Shown here: positions 1 through 13,467 of the stretch, one piece after another | How positions within the stretch are numbered: the first letter of the stretch is position 1 | How the letters are laid out: every line of letters begins with the position of its first letter | Assembly: GCA_030248215.1 (NCBI GenBank) | Contig: JASANG010003494.1 | Span: forward strand, 424,368 to 488,367 | Direction: 5' to 3' | Origin: Enoplolaimus lenunculus | Lineage: Eukaryota > Nematoda > Enoplea > Enoplida > Thoracostomopsidae | DNA length: 64,000 bases | Notes under the pieces: generated by a model | What the model was told of the DNA's origin: nothing | The model's input: the letters and a program-made list of their open reading frames with translations, nothing else | Database searches by the model: none | Position numbers and translations under genes: made by a program

Positions 1-641
1 ACCCAAAACTTTATCATCGTTTAAACCTCGTATAATGCCCACTTTTGTTAATGGGAGGTGCGGTGGATTTTGGTTTTTATTTTGGCAAAAGTTTTATATT
101 CACCTAAAGCGGCCGTTTAAGCTGACAATTTATATAAATATGTTTGGGTATTATCATTTTATCAAAAGTGAACCGATATCTTTTAGGTTTAATGTTCGCT
201 GTGCCACCGTTCCCTGGTTTTAAGGCACCAGTTTTGGTTTACTAAAATACGATGATGGGCTTAACAGTTTTGCTACCTGACACAAGATTCGGTGGTACAA
301 ACGTATCTGTTTTAAGCAACGAATTATAGCCAAAATATATACATTTTATTGTATGGGGGGTATTTTTTGGCCAAAATAACACGTGCGCTTTGTAAAATCA
401 ATCAGTTATCAACACTGCTTGTAAACTGTTTCGGCACACTATAAAATCCGAACCGTTTCAACGAGCAATTAATTTCGCATTTAGTGAATAACTTTTGTGA
501 TTTTGGAACAACCAAACTTTGTTATTCGCTTAATTCCACATTAAGATCGCTGTGTTCGCTAGAACGGCGTTCAGTTCACAATCTCGCTAACAGCTTTTTA
601 ACGGCTGATTTAGCGTAGAATGATTTACTAGAGATAGCAGT

Positions 642-801
642 TAATGTATAGAGCAGGGCAGAACAGTAGGTATAAGCATATTCCTAAGCCTAAGTCTAAG
701 CCTAGGTGTAAGTATGAGATAACACCCAAACGTAAACAAAATATTGGGCTAAAAGCTTAAGCTTTACTCTATCGCAGTTCGGCAGAAAAACGTTCCGCAA
801 T
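642..801 (+). mobile_element. hAT-like MITE family A, degenerate copy
   Basis: The left end reads atgtatagagcagggcagaa, close to the family terminus (catgtatagaacagggccgg). It is followed by cctaag repeats and the family's aagcttaagctttactcta segment. The right terminus is not recognisable, so this is a truncated relic. Confidence 0.55.
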
Positions 802-1027
802 ACTAATCTTGATATGGGCTGAGGTATAATGTGAAAATTTTGAACATATTTGCATAAGCATACAGATATAGCCTGGTTGAGCAAATATATTAGTTCTCAT
901 GTGGAATTATTTTTCAATTCTAAACTTTTAGGCAATTTGGCTAAATCCGAAAAAATTATAGCGAATGTTATGGATTTTTAGCCAAAACCGGGAACAGTAA
1001 GTAGTCTCTCATATAATATACTATAAC

Positions 1028-1339
1028 CAATAGTCGATAATCGCTATTTAACAAAAGTGTGCAACGGGACACATTCTGTGCTGAAAAAGTGTACCCATCA
1101 CGCGTTGCGTTTTTGGCCTGCATCCCATTATTTAGAGGGGGGTACGCGGAGCCAACCATGGTACTTTATATATGCGGCGTCAAACATGCTCCCCTAACAG
1201 TTTAACTTAGGGTTATTGCATGTGACAGCGACCCCCCTCTAAACAAGTGGTGGGTCGGCCAAAAACGCATCGCCCGGTGGTATATTTCGTACCATGCGAG
1301 ACCCCAGGAATTGCACACTCTTGTCATTATCCGCTCTTG
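1028..1339. mobile_element. Long-TIR MITE family E, copy 1 (7-bp TSD)
   Basis: The element is flanked by a perfect 7-bp direct repeat, CTATAAC (1,021-1,027 and 1,340-1,346). Its ends are inverted and resemble CAAGAGTGGATnATC, with an inner conserved GTGCAAC...ACATTCTG and a GCGTTGCGTTTTTGGCC block facing its inverted partner. About 312 bp, no coding capacity. The right target duplication is shared with the family C element inserted immediately beside it. Confidence 0.75.
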
Positions 1340-1347
1340 CTATAACC

Positions 1348-1525
1348 GGCCAATGTTACTTTAAGGGGCGCAACAGATTAAGCGTATTCCTAAACCTAAG
1401 CCTAAACGTAAGAATGAGTACATTCCTAAGCCTAAAGCCTAATCAAAAAAATGTAATCTACAATCTAAACCTACTCTTTTATAGACCCACGAGAAACCGG
1501 GACGACACTTAAAATAACATGGGCC
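1348..1525 (+). mobile_element. hAT-like MITE family C, copy 1 (8-bp TSD)
   Basis: It begins GGCCAATGTTACTTTAAGG and ends with the inverted partner, CTTAAAATAACATGGGCC. The perfect 8-bp target duplication CTATAACC lies at 1,340-1,347 and 1,526-1,533. The interior holds cctaagcctaa (TTAGGC-type) repeats. An 8-bp duplication with short inverted ends fits the hAT superfamily. There is no transposase, so it is non-autonomous. Confidence 0.82.
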
Positions 1526-3649
1526 CTATAACCAATGTATCAACTGCGCAAATATCTGTAGATCTTTAATGCAGCGGATTGAATTAAATTTAATCAAAAT
1601 GCAACAATATTTTAAGTTCAACCGACAGCGCCTGTGTTGATTGTTGTATTGAAATGTCAAGGTTGCAGCGATAAATTTTACCGGTTCAGCAAAAGATGTA
1701 ACTTAAAATACGGTTCAGCCGATTTTGGTTATCTCTTTAAATATATTTTAGCCAGCCACAATTTTTAGGAGCCATCGTTAAAGAATTTGGCTGAAAAAAG
1801 AAATATTCAGATGCTCATATTGAAACAATGCGTGTGATTAGTGTATTTTATATTCTATTTGACCCAAAGCTGACGTTACGAATCGTCGTTCCCCTCTCGA
1901 AAAAAATCAGAGGGATCCGCCAATGGAATGTTCCACGGCTCTATAAACTTCGTGGTCCACGAAAAAATTTCAGTTTGCAAAGATGACACCCCCAACGGGC
2001 GGGGTCATGTGTAATTGAGAAGCTTAGGCGACGTTTCCGCCGACACTGTGTTTACCGCTATTTTGAAACTTGTATGAATAATTGACCTCTTTTCTTACTC
2101 CAGAGGTCTTAGAACTGATATATCCGCTTCGTTCATATCTTTGTATTAACCGCTCGTGTTAACAAGCTAATGAAATCACAGAAATTTTGGCGTTTTATTA
2201 CATACGTTTATATTTGTCGTTTCTGTATAACAGAACAACTGTTTCTAGGCTTGAGTTGCACTGTAAACGAAAGGCTGGGCGGTGTCTTTGAAAAGATTTA
2301 AATTTTATCTTAAGCCGAAGATTGGGCCAGTTGTTAAGCTTCGTATATCTTCTGGGGCGGCGCAGCTGTTGTAACGGTCACAAATTTGACCCCTTGAGCT
2401 TAAATTTGTGATCAACTTGGTTGTGGGGTTGTGAGATTTTGAAAATGCGCTACAACCAAGCCAATGAAAGTTGTTCTGCGTTGTGTTAACCGGTCAGCTG
2501 TATTCAACAATTTCAACCTGGAACCAATCAGAATCGTTTGTAGAGATTTCTGACGTTGTAAACGTTTGTCGCTATTCTTAGAAGTTATTTTGGTTGGTCA
2601 ATCAAAAATGTTTCCATCCAATGATTTCTGATATTAATTGGACATCGAATTTGGTATTTTTTAAATTTGAGTTTGACTTCTCTGGTTTATTATTTACGTT
2701 TCGTTCAGAAACGATGCCTGATTAAATAAACTGAATCAGGTAAGAACATTCAAGTTAAGTCGGTTTACTTTTGTATTTTCAAACCCAGCGGGGATGGAAG
2801 TCTCGGTCTCGGCAAGTCTCAGTATTCGGCAGGACTCTGTTTTGCATTGAGTCTCGGTGGTTTGGAACTGAGATCAGAAGTCAGAGATTCGGTAACGGTA
2901 TTACTTATATTGTTGAAGTAACTGATGGCTGATGAATAAAATTTCTGTGAAATTTCATATTAACGCAATAATTGCCAATATCATTAGAAATAATTTATTT
3001 TGAAAATTTTAAGTTACTCGGTGTTGACCAAAAATTGACAAAAGCCGAAACTTTTCTTCGCCAGTCTCGGTAGTCAGATCCCGGTTTTAACCGAGACCGC
3101 CCGTCTCTGATGCTCAGCTGCTACAATTACCAACTTTGCTGTAGACATGCTTTATACAATTCCGAAATAGAAATTTAATTCTATATCAAATTCATATGTT
3201 TATTATATTTTGAGTAATATATTGGTCAAAATGTTCGTAAATTTAAAATAGCTACTCAATGTGATACTTTAGTCTGCGTCTAATTTGAAATAAGGCCATT
3301 TCGTTCTAGAAGATAACACGAGCCTCTGTAAGGTCAATCGGGGTATACAAACGGGAACCTACTGACAAAATTGTTATCCTGCCGTTACTGCAATTATTTG
3401 CAACTTTAAGCATATTTACCCGTGTACAAACTAAACTTAGAGAACACTGGAATATTAATCTGCGTTGTCTTTCACAACGTCTGCCAGCGGCCATCTACGA
3501 TAACCCATATAGTCCGCGGTCTGCAAACGCTAAAATAATTATAGTAATAACCAAAATTTGTCTCATTCCGTTATGAAAAGATTAATACTTTTACATATTA
3601 ATACTAAAATATATATTTCATGCGACAAAGACGGGAGCGCTTAGAACTC

Positions 3650-3806
3650 GGGCCCGTATGAAAGGGTGGGGACTGAGGCCCCCTGGAAAACTTTTGACCG
3701 CCCCTAAAAAATTGTCAACCTTGCTTGTAACTCATTAAAAACTCCTGAATGCCCTCCTGAAAAAAACTGCAACGCCCTCTAGCAAGGTGAGCTGGCTACA
3801 GGCCTG
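3650..3806. mobile_element. MITE family G, copy 1
   Basis: Starts cgggcccgta and ends caggcctg. The interior has the family's ctggaaaa(c/t)ttt, tcaaccttgcttgtaactca and gtgagctggc blocks. Related copies lie at 12,981 and 13,990. Superfamily not determined. Confidence 0.55.
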
Positions 3807-4686
3807 TTGTACTCCGATTGAAATTTAGATAGTAAAGATTTTCGCATACAATCTCACACTAACTTCGTCCCGTCTTATATAATTTGAGCAACAAATACCC
3901 CGACGTATAGTTTTCCACTCGACGCTCTGAAATGTCCGTTAAAATTGAATTTATTTTGCTTCTTTCGCTAAAATTATTTCGTCGAACACCAATGGTCGTT
4001 TACTCGCTGCCCCTGAAACGATTGAATAAATTTTTGACACTTGCGGGTAGCGGCAACTGCTTATTGACCGTATATATATCTATTCTCAAAATATTATATA
4101 TACTTATAGAATAAAATTTCATGACTTATATAATATGTAACTAACGGTATTTGTCTGTATAACGGGTCTTAGACATATAACGTCTTAGCTGTAATTGAAT
4201 TGGGGCTTCAAGTCTACAGTCGAATTGCCCAAATCAATTTTTGCGAACAGAATTCTCCGCAAGTCCGGCTGTTAGGGATTACGGATATTTAGACCAATTC
4301 TCCAGTGTATCCCGTAGAAAAACGTTTTAGTCCCCAAAGAAAACTGAAAATATCCCGTGGTTTGGTGTGTTTTCAACTGCAGAATATAATAATTTTTGTT
4401 GCATATGTTATTTTCAAGTATAACAGTTTGCAATCTTAAACGTAGGGAACGTTTGTCAGCGTTTTATGCTGTGTAGACGTGGTTTCATTGCAAAATTTTA
4501 TACTTAAACATTCTACGCAAGGATACGTCGCATAACTGCGAAACTTGATTCGTTTCACTTTAACTCTGAAGACAGCAATTTTTGTAACGGTTTTCTAGGC
4601 ATCTTTATTTATGCAGAAAGTATTAATTTAGCTACATTAGCTGGCAAAACACTAATACATATTGGTATTCAAAAAAATGGCCCACG

Positions 4687-5104
4687 TTACTGTTGTGACC
4701 CGAATAAGAGGGGGGGGCGACTGATATTTATTTGGATTCTCCAGATGGTAACCCCCTGTTGTTGGGTTACGGACTGTTATTTATTTTTAACCCACCCTCT
4801 GCCGTTCTTCGTTACTGATATGTATGCAGTATCACAAATATCCGTTGAATTAAACGTTTATTTGTCTTGTGTGAATAGCTTGAGCGATAATGTCAGGTTA
4901 AAAACTAAAGTACGCTTTAAAGTTTCGGACACAACTTTATTTGGTCCTGGAGTCATTTATGTGCTAATAATGGAATAATTGGCATTTATGTACTTAATTA
5001 GGTTTAGGGACTCTATCTGCTTACGGACTCTTATTAGGGATACGGATTCTTATTGATTGCGACTCAAAATGGGAACACTCCTCTCATTCGGGTCACTACA
5101 GTAA
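4687..5104. mobile_element. MITE family H, copy 1
   Basis: Terminal inverted repeats of about 22 bp: TTACTGTTGTGACCCGAATA at the left, and at the right CTCATTCGGGTCACTACAG followed by TAA. The interior, including ggttacggactgttattta and a ttaggtttagggactctatc block, is about 80% alike to a second copy at 50,588-50,957. A 77-codon open frame inside it is interrupted in the other copy and is not a gene. Confidence 0.7.
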
Positions 5105-6078
5105 TTATAGCTCCCTGTCCGCTTAGAATCAGGTAAACTGGGTGACTTTTTAAACATGATTTTAAACAAAAAAAGTTGAAAAAAATTTTCGATCATCGTA
5201 AGGGGTTGCCACCCCGAAATTTTGAGGGCCCCCATCTTAGCCTGCTCCGGTATTGGGTTCAGGGAGTAGGTGGGCGTTGAAGATATACTATGATCACAAG
5301 TTTTCGGTATGGTTGTTTGCAAATATTTTCAATTATTGTATATGCACATATACAACAATGGGACTTATATGCGGCCTGTGTATTGTATATGCTGTATAGC
5401 AGGATTCCAACAGCAACTAACATTTGCAGGAACCGGATCAAGAACAGGAACCGGAATTTGTAATAATATTTATCCCCGAATTGATGTTGGACTTTTTAGC
5501 AACCTTGTCAAAAATGGCTTACGCAGATTTTCAACGACTTCAACATCAAGCTTTGCGAACACAAACCAGACGCAGTTTATTAACAGATCAAAAGTAAATT
5601 GCACCCGCAACCATTTCGAAATAACAATTTTTAAAAGACAAAGTTTTCCATACTCAAATGATTAGTAATAATTTGTCACAAAACCGTAAAAATTGCGATT
5701 CCTGCATCTTTGAATGCAAGAACAGGAACATGAATTGAGTTTATCCTGGATGTCCGGTTGAACCCTGCCGCATAGTTTGGTATTACTACTCGTGAAACCT
5801 TTTGATTTTTCACCTCCGACTGTACCCTGGTAATGCGATTGCATTTTGCATGTCAGTCAGGTTTTTGTTGTGAACTATTGTCTGAATATTTCCTGCTGTT
5901 TTCGCAACGCACTAAATATTGCGTGAAAGTCATCATGGGCTTCTCTGACGTGGTTCAAGGTAATATTTTTTATCATTTTTCGCAAAATGCAAGCTTTACA
6001 ACAGTTCAACCGTTTGGCTTTAACTTAGCACGGGCCTGACCGCTTCAATGTTATTATATTCATCGAGCCTGTGTTTTG

Positions 6079-6264
6079 GGCCCATGTATAGAACAGGGCC
6101 GGGACAGTGGTAATAAGCATATTCTTAAGCCTAAGCCTAAGTGTAAAGATGAGCCTATTTCTAAGCCTAAGCCTAAGGCTAAGCAAAACAGCTAGCCGAC
6201 AGCTTAACTTGACACTATTACAGCCCTACAGGAAAACGTTTCGGCCCTGTTCTATACATGGGCC
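6079..6264 (+). mobile_element. hAT-like MITE family A, complete copy
   Basis: GGCCCATGTATAGAACAGGG at the left and CCCTGTTCTATACATGGGCC at the right form a near-perfect inverted pair. The interior carries two cctaagcctaag tracts and ends with a gaaaacgtttcgg block. 186 bp. The target duplication is decayed (gtgttttg versus aatttttg). Confidence 0.8.
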
Positions 6265-6403
6265 AATTTTTGTATAGTTGAGTTTTCTATATCCTTTCCT
6301 GGTCATTTCACATCAAAATCCGTGAAGTCCTAAGGATCCACATGTTGAAAATAACAAAAATTGCCAAAAGGATCGACAAATTATATATACCAATGTACGT
6401 ACC

Positions 6404-6407
<4 letters not shown>

Positions 6408-6437
<30 letters not shown>
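6408..6437. repeat. (TA)n microsatellite
   Basis: About 15 uninterrupted AT dinucleotides. Confidence 0.9.
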
Positions 6438-6440
<3 letters not shown>

Positions 6441-7152
6441 AAATATATATATGCATACGGAGGTCATGAATGTTTGGCTAGAAATATTTGCTCAAAATGG
6501 TAGGGAAATTTTTTGAGGCAGAAACATGAGTCTAAACATAAACCTCAAGCGTATACGGAGCATTCCCTCAAGTAAACCGTTCGTCGTGTGCTGCGACTAT
6601 AGACCAGCCTCCCTTTTTGCGCATCAAGAAAGGGGGTCCAGTGAGAAGATGAGCACCCCCAAATCAAAATATTTCGTTGCGTCGTAGGCATGCTCATGTT
6701 GAATATTCGTTAGCAATCAGTTGTATGTTATGAGCCTATGCTGTTTACCGCTTTCAGAGCCATACCCATTAGTCTAAGTTTCTGGATACGCCACTGTATT
6801 AAGCAGCTCGATGCTGTTTTACTTTCAGATTACGACAATTTATTAAAATTTAGTCCATTTCAAATTTATTTACATTTTTTCGACTATAAAATATCGACCT
6901 TTTCGGTTGACATAAACGATGCTAAAATAACAAACATAAATTGACAAGAATTATAATATACTATCAAATAGCCCAAGTGGTTGTTTTGATCTCTAGCCGT
7001 TAACTCCATATAGTTTTCATTTGTCTTATTTTTTTGAAAAAATTGTCTTATTTTTTGAAAAAAGATTATATTAAATTGTTTATTTTGTATTTTATTTTTG
7101 TCAAATTTAAAATGTCTCAAGCCGCAAAAATGCGACCATTATTTTAAGATTT

Positions 7153-7179
7153 GTAATAATAATAATAATAATAATAATA
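7153..7179. repeat. (AAT)n microsatellite
   Basis: Nine uninterrupted AAT units. Confidence 0.9.
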
Positions 7180-7459
7180 CAAAATACCGTAATCTCGTTT
7201 TAAATCGTCAAACATGACGTTGAAAACAGACAAAGTAAAAATTGATGGCGTTCCGCTAGTCGGAATTGAAACAAACCCGAGCATTGCCGGATCAGAACGG
7301 GAGCATCCAGGCAATTTCTCGCCGAATAGATCATCAAAACCAAAATTTTGTATTAAGATTTAGTGCTAAAAATATTACTGGTTTCTGTCTCTCTCGTGAG
7401 CTGTTTTTACTATATATTGCTTCGTTTGTCCTACACCGTCAGAAATTTGTGAATACACA

Positions 7460-7665
7460 TACTGCAAAAAAATGCTGAGTCAAATTGACTCTCTCCGAAA
7501 TACGCTTTTTCGAACTACACAAACTGAGTCAAATTCGACTCCGCCAGAGTCACACGGGCGACTCAGCGAATTTGACAGTGGCAAAGTCAAATTTTGATTC
7601 AAATTGTATACTCTCGAAAAGCCTAATTCGGAGAGAGTTAATTTGACTAACCATTTTTCGCAGTG
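7460..7665. mobile_element. Mariner-like MITE family D, copy 1
   Basis: Ends are ACTGCAAAAAAATG and CATTTTTCGCAGTG, an inverted pair. Next inside them are the inverted blocks gagtcaaattgactctctcc and ggagagagttaatttgac. Repeated gagtcaaatt motifs fill the interior. A TA target is visible at the better preserved copy at 11,964, which suggests Tc1/mariner mobilisation. Confidence 0.7.
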
Positions 7666-8713
7666 CAGCAGAAGCTAAACCCAGCAGCTAGCGGAGAGCT
7701 TGCTTACATTTCAATTGTGCATGCCACGATAGCTTAACCAAGGGAACATGCGAAAGTATACTTACAAATTTTAAGCTACATTATATGGAATATGACCCTA
7801 ACTTTGCCGTTGAAATTGGCCTATTTTCACGTTATATTTGTGTCAGAAATTTCTAGATCCACGAACATTTCAGACTAAACTGTAAAGCATATGAGATAGA
7901 CTCGCTGTACCCCCCCACGTATATTTTCTCCTAAATACTCATTATTCTTTTACTCCATGTGTATGTTTGAAAATCAGCATTCAATATCCGTGACCTGATA
8001 CTTAAATGTAACAACGTTCTCGAACGCCGATCGGAAACCGATTTATGAAACGGGAAAGTCGCATTCATGAATACAGTTTTAAAGAAAACAAAATTTTAAG
8101 ACAATTTATTTTATATTTTTCGCTTGTTATTAAAATAAATATGTATTAAGAGTATTTTTTTTCTCTGTCATTTACAGACGGCAGGATAGTTTTAGGCCGA
8201 ACAAAAGTTTATTTAAACTGAATATTTGAGACGTAAAAAAATTTCGTGTTTTTCTGATAGCTTTTAGATTTTAAGATATCGACATATTTGCATCAATTAT
8301 TATACCCCGGCAAACGAGGGTCTGTAATGACCTCGAGAAATATTATATACGCGAATGCGTTTTTAATTCTAAGCCATTTTTGTTGTATTTAATGCAGATT
8401 TTGTAGGGTTAATGTTGCTTATCAATAGATTTGACGAAATAATATTAATCGTTTTCGTTTTACGTAAACACAAAATACTATTTGGCGGATCTAGAAAATT
8501 GTTATGAGGGGCGTGCGAGTATATAATGGTGAAAAAAGCTTGCGACCGAGACGCTGCCAGACGCAATTTTATATAAATCTTCATACAAAATGTTGATTTC
8601 AATCTCTGTTGGAGAACCATGCCAACGGCATGGATTGTAGTCTTCTTGGATCCGACAGTGACAAATATATTTAGCTTTGGTAGCTTTTATGCCCAGCGCT
8701 AGTCATATATTAG

Positions 8714-8928
8714 CTCGTATTCTCAAATGTGTGTAGCACGCATCACCAGTTGACGACAGGTCGTGTAACTTTGGAAAATGGGCAGGATATGGTTCGAAGT
8801 TTAGCGCATCGTTCACAGTTTGATTAGGCGTAGTTCTGCAACATTTTTGAGCTCTGCTATTACAGATGTGCGACAGTTTGAAAACCTATCACTTACTGAC
8901 GATCAATACTATACGTCATTGAGAATAT
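8714..8928. mobile_element. MITE family J, copy 1
   Basis: Inverted ends gtattctcaaatg and cattgagaatat. Inside are caccagttgacgacaggt and its partner acctatcacttactgacgat. The family recurs at 32,923, 35,735 and 53,630. Confidence 0.6.
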
Positions 8929-9264
8929 ATGGAGTCTTTGGATCTAATTTCAATTCCAGTCCATAAAAGATTTTTTGAATTTTTTTATTTTAAATGTGCA
9001 AATCCATAAGTTGAAATCGATAAGCTATACATTAATCCCACATGCAGTTGGTAGTAGGTAAGTCAACTCTGTGTTTATCTCAAAACTCATTGAAGTTTAT
9101 TTTGAGCAAAACAATTTATTTAATTTAAAAAATGTAAGGTTTTGCCAATTTATGACGTTTTTCAATGAAACTTAGACCAACGCGCACCTTGTTTTCGCTT
9201 ACTACTTCGGTTTTTTGACCTTGATAACGGCCGGATATATTGTGCTTTACCATACACATATGTA

Positions 9265-9627
9265 TATATTCTGTGTAAAAGCTTAAACTAACTTGATTTA
9301 AACTTAAGGTAATCCAGCAGTATTAAGCTAAGTTTCACGATTAACTAAACTAACAGGTAGGTTTACGCTGAAACTCATTTAAAACCTTACATATTTTCAG
9401 TTTAAGGTAAACTTAATGAACTCTTAGATACACATAATTTTTGGGCTGCACTTGTCACGTAAACTAAAAATCAGTTTACTTAAACTTGTGTTAAACTTAA
9501 AAACATGTTAGTTTAAGTGAAGCTTAAAATTCTACTTTAGTTAGTCCGTCCAGCAATTTAAGTTTTGCTTAAACTAATAGCCAAGTTTAGTTCAGCTATA
9601 ATTTAAGTTTAAGTTTTTACAGAGTAT
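9265..9627. mobile_element. Imperfect palindromic MITE rich in TTTAAAC motifs
   Basis: The ends tattctgtgtaaaagcttaa and taagtttttacagagtata form an inverted pair. The interior is a diverged inverted repeat of (a)gtttaa(a)cttaa motifs. About 363 bp, single copy in this window, no coding capacity. Confidence 0.5.
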
Positions 9628-9702
9628 AGTATATAAATAGCTAGCTGTGTAGCTATGGCAAGACCTGATTCCTTCGCAAATTCCTGAATACTTTTACAAA
9701 CT

Positions 9703-9723
9703 GTAGTAGTAGTAGTAGTAGTA
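9703..9723. repeat. (GTA)n microsatellite
   Basis: Seven uninterrupted GTA/TAG triplets. Confidence 0.85.
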
Positions 9724-11255
9724 TATTAACATTCAAACGCAAAAAATAAATTTTGGCTCGATTTGCTGGCTTGCGAAGATATATACGAATTTTATAATCT
9801 CCAATAATAAAAATCCTGGGTCCTTACTGGTGGTCCGTAATCGAATTTTGTGCCCCCGGTGGCGTTCGTTGTGTACTTTCAAAGCCTTTTAATATATTTT
9901 ATCAAAATTGAAACGCAACATTTTTCCACTCCATTCTTTAATTTATGTTGCTATTTTTAATGACGGAAATAAACGACAGACTAAATACTGATCTGACTAT
10001 GAGTGTGACAACGGTAAAATTCGACCTACTCATTGCCAGCAGCAAACCGACACTAGCGTATTATTGAATAATCGTAAGCGATGTACCAATTTTAATAACC
10101 AGGGTCGCGTTTTTTACCGGTGATATCCCCCCTCAATATTCAGAAGTCTCGCTGAGCATCTTTGAAGATCGGATAGACTGACAAAACAAACTTTACATTT
10201 TACGGAAAATGGCTTTCATTCAAGTTTACTTTTACGCTTTTCTAAATCGATTCAACTGTTTAAACGGCTTTATTATTGAGAAAAAAAACGCTGTTGCCGA
10301 GACTTTGTGTCTATTTTTTGTTATTCTTTCATAGAGAAAAATCAGTTTTGACAAAATAGACTCAAACGATAACCAGGGACACTCGGATGCGAATACAAGA
10401 GACAGCCAGTAACGCTATGGTCCACCCAACAGCAACCAGACGCCAAATTGTTTTCAATTATGATTTAGAGCTAAAATTTGCGTTTGACCTTCGTTAATTG
10501 CTTTCTACTATTATATATCGAGCGGCGACCCGTTCCCGATCAAAGGGACCAAGACCAACGGTAGCAGTCACACAGATCAACTCGAACAATGGACGGATTT
10601 TGGACTAGTAAACGTCAAATTAATAGTCCGCCGTGTCGTGTTTTTTTTCGCTGCTCAACGCAAAAGTTTTCAATATTTAAAAATGAAAACATTTTTAAAC
10701 TTTTAGTTATATTTAACAAACGAAAGCGGAATACAAAACAAAATATCTGATACGAATAATAGTTTTGTTAATATCCTGACGGAAATGAACTAAGATGGAA
10801 ACTTTATTTCCGTCCAAGCCGAGGTATATACAACACATTTTTTATACAAATCTTTGTTACACTTTTTGGGATTAGTTGATGTATTTGAACGGTATCTGCT
10901 CGTATTTAATCGTTAAACACACCCAGTTGCCGAATACAACTGATTAATCTGAGATTAACCGTTCTTCAGATCTCCTCAACGCAAACTTTAAACAAGTGAA
11001 ATGTGGCGATTTGTCTCATGTTTTAAAGTTTACCATTTCAATACAGATAATATTTTGTAAATATATTTAAGAAATCGGTCAGAATACCGATTTTCGCAGT
11101 ATAAATATGTCAATTGCGATCACGAACCAATAACCTAACAGGGCCCTGCGCCTTCATAGACATTGAAATTTCTGTTAATCACTTACTGATGAGATTTGTA
11201 TGTGGGTGGTTCTCAAATCAAATTTGACGTATTTTATGTCAGTTTTTACTATCAC

Positions 11256-11571
11256 CAACAGTGCATGATACAAGAGTGTGCAATTCTTGCGGTTCCGTAG
11301 GGAACAAAATGTACCACCGCGTGTTGCGTTTTTGATCAACCCTGCCCCGTGTTGAGAGGGGGGTCGCTATCACATGAATACCCCTAAATTAAACTATAAC
11401 GAGAGCAAGTTTGACGACGCAGACATAAAGTGTCATGGTTCGCGCCGGTAGTACCCCATTTCTAAACAAAGCGGGGTAGGGCAAAAACGCAACGCGTGCC
11501 GGGTACATTCATTCCTACACTGAATGTGCCCAGTTGCACACTGTGGGTTAAATAGCAATTATCTACTCTTG
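11256..11571. mobile_element. Long-TIR MITE family E, copy 2 (7-bp TSD)
   Basis: Flanked by CTATCAC (11,249-11,255) and CTATCAT (11,572-11,578), a 7-bp duplication with one difference. It shares with the other copies the gtgtgcaattcttg start, the gcgttgcgtttttg block and, near the right end, gcaaaaacgcaacgcgtgcc. Confidence 0.75.
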
Positions 11572-11963
11572 CTATCATTGAGGCACAAATATGAAAGTAA
11601 TCCGGCAAATCGTGTCAATTTTGCTTTAAATTAAGCAAATAATAAAATCTTTGAAAATTGATAAGAAATAGGAACGGAATCATACTCCGCAGTTTACGTA
11701 CCTAAGTTTGCGTATTTTCAATTAACTGTAGCATCTGTCACCGGCGGATGTAGTAGACTTTGTTGCCTTTCGAATCAGCGAATGGTGAGATTCGAAATTG
11801 AGGACATTTTTTGACGTTAAATTGTCATACTTCTGTACCAATTTCGAATTATGCACTTGCCGTTGTTCGTCAGTTCCACAAGCTATAAGCTTAGGTGAAA
11901 GCTTAGCCCAAGCAAAAATTTAAATTTGAATCGACGATGCATGAATGTATTGGAACCATTATA

Positions 11964-12177
11964 CACTGCAAAAATGATGGGTCAAATCGGCTCTCTCCGA
12001 AATAGGCGCTACGGAACTACACAAACTGGATCAAATACGACTCCGCCAGACTCAAACGTGCGACTCAATAAGCTGAATTTGACTCTGGTGGAGTCGAATT
12101 TGACTCAGCTTGTGTAGTGCCGTAGAGCCAGCCTATTTCGGAGGTAGTCTCAATTAGGCTCACCATTTTTTGCAGTG
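11964..12177. mobile_element. Mariner-like MITE family D, copy 2
   Basis: CACTGCAAAAATGATG at the left and CATTTTTTGCAGTG at the right, flanked by TA on both sides (ata|cactg, cagtg|tat). That is the target duplication of Tc1/mariner elements. The inverted core motifs ctctctccgaaatagg and cctatttcggaggtag are clear. Confidence 0.78.
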
Positions 12178-12980
12178 TATATGACTGCTAGCCGTTTTTT
12201 CTATACACTCGATAGCGCGTATTGTTTATCAGATATCGTTTTTAGCATTTTCAATAGGGATTTTTGATATTTTTAATAATCCAAAATAAACATAGTAAAT
12301 AGTCGACTTGGTTTCAGCGAACACGTGGCTTCAGTTAAGCTTAAACCACGGCGATATCAAAGCTTAACAGAGCTTGTAAAATCATTTTTCAATGTGTAGT
12401 TTGAATTTTGCACATCTAATGCAGATATTCAACTATAATGGTGTATATTTGAACCAGCGACAGATATTGAAAACTAGCAAAAGTTTGCCTGCATTTTTTT
12501 CAAATAATTTACCAGCACAGTATTTTCTGCAATATCAATCAGTTTCCCTACACTGATGGTCAGGGCCGGAGCAGCCACCCCCCATACCCCTATAGAGGAC
12601 CCCACCCTGACCGGTTGAAACAAAAACCGCTTAAGTTTTAAAATGCATCTGGCTCGCTCGCTCGTTTCGCTCGCGAGTTTGGGGGCGCCCTCCCTGGAAT
12701 TTATGGGAAACCCGTACCCCTGCCTGATCCGGCACTGCTGGTAGTGGCTGACCAATACAGGAAATCGCGGATGCAGCGTGGATACCAACGTGGTGGCGTG
12801 GAAAAGTTCGCTATACAAATTGTTCATCTAAAGCTCACAATGTGTTTGATAGGCCAATGGCTGAAAAATATCAAGCCAAAATATACAGGAGTTCAAAACG
12901 TTGTCGCCGTTTGGCGTTAATTTGGAAATCTTGAAATGGAATAGGTTGTTAAATTGGTTTAAAATTCAAAACACCAGTAT

Positions 12981-13222
12981 CGGGCCCGTAACCAAGGAGT
13001 GGGGCTAGGGGGACTCAGTCCCTGCCCTGGAAAATTTTTTGCCCCCCCCTAGCAAGTTTTCAACTTTGCTTGTAACTCATTGAAAACCCTTGAATGCCTG
13101 TCTTGAAAAGTTTTTAGCCCCCTAAAGTTTTCAACCTTGCTTGTAACTCATCGAAAACCCTTGAATGCCTGTCCTGAAAAGTTTTTAGTCCCCCTAGCAA
13201 CGTGAGCAGGCAAACGGGCCTG
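12981..13222. mobile_element. MITE family G, copy 2 with internal duplication
   Basis: Begins cgggcccgtaacc and ends aaacgggcct. The segment from about 13,052 to 13,118 (caactttgcttgtaactcat...) is repeated directly at 13,131-13,197, which explains its greater length than copy 1. Confidence 0.6.
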
Positions 13223-13467
13223 ATAAATATCCTACATACCGGAAATCCATGATTCCACACCACTGAATCGCTACTGCTGGTAAGTTCACGTTTGTCGACG
13301 CTTACTGAGCGGTTGTCACAAATTTTGGCCTGAAAACAATCAATTTTTAACTTTTAATTTTCTTTAAAATAAAGGCAAAAAATTAAACTGAAATGTACTT
13401 TGGGTGTCAGATTGATTTTTTTACCATAAACAAATATCTCATACGGCCAACGTATATATTTTTTGAT

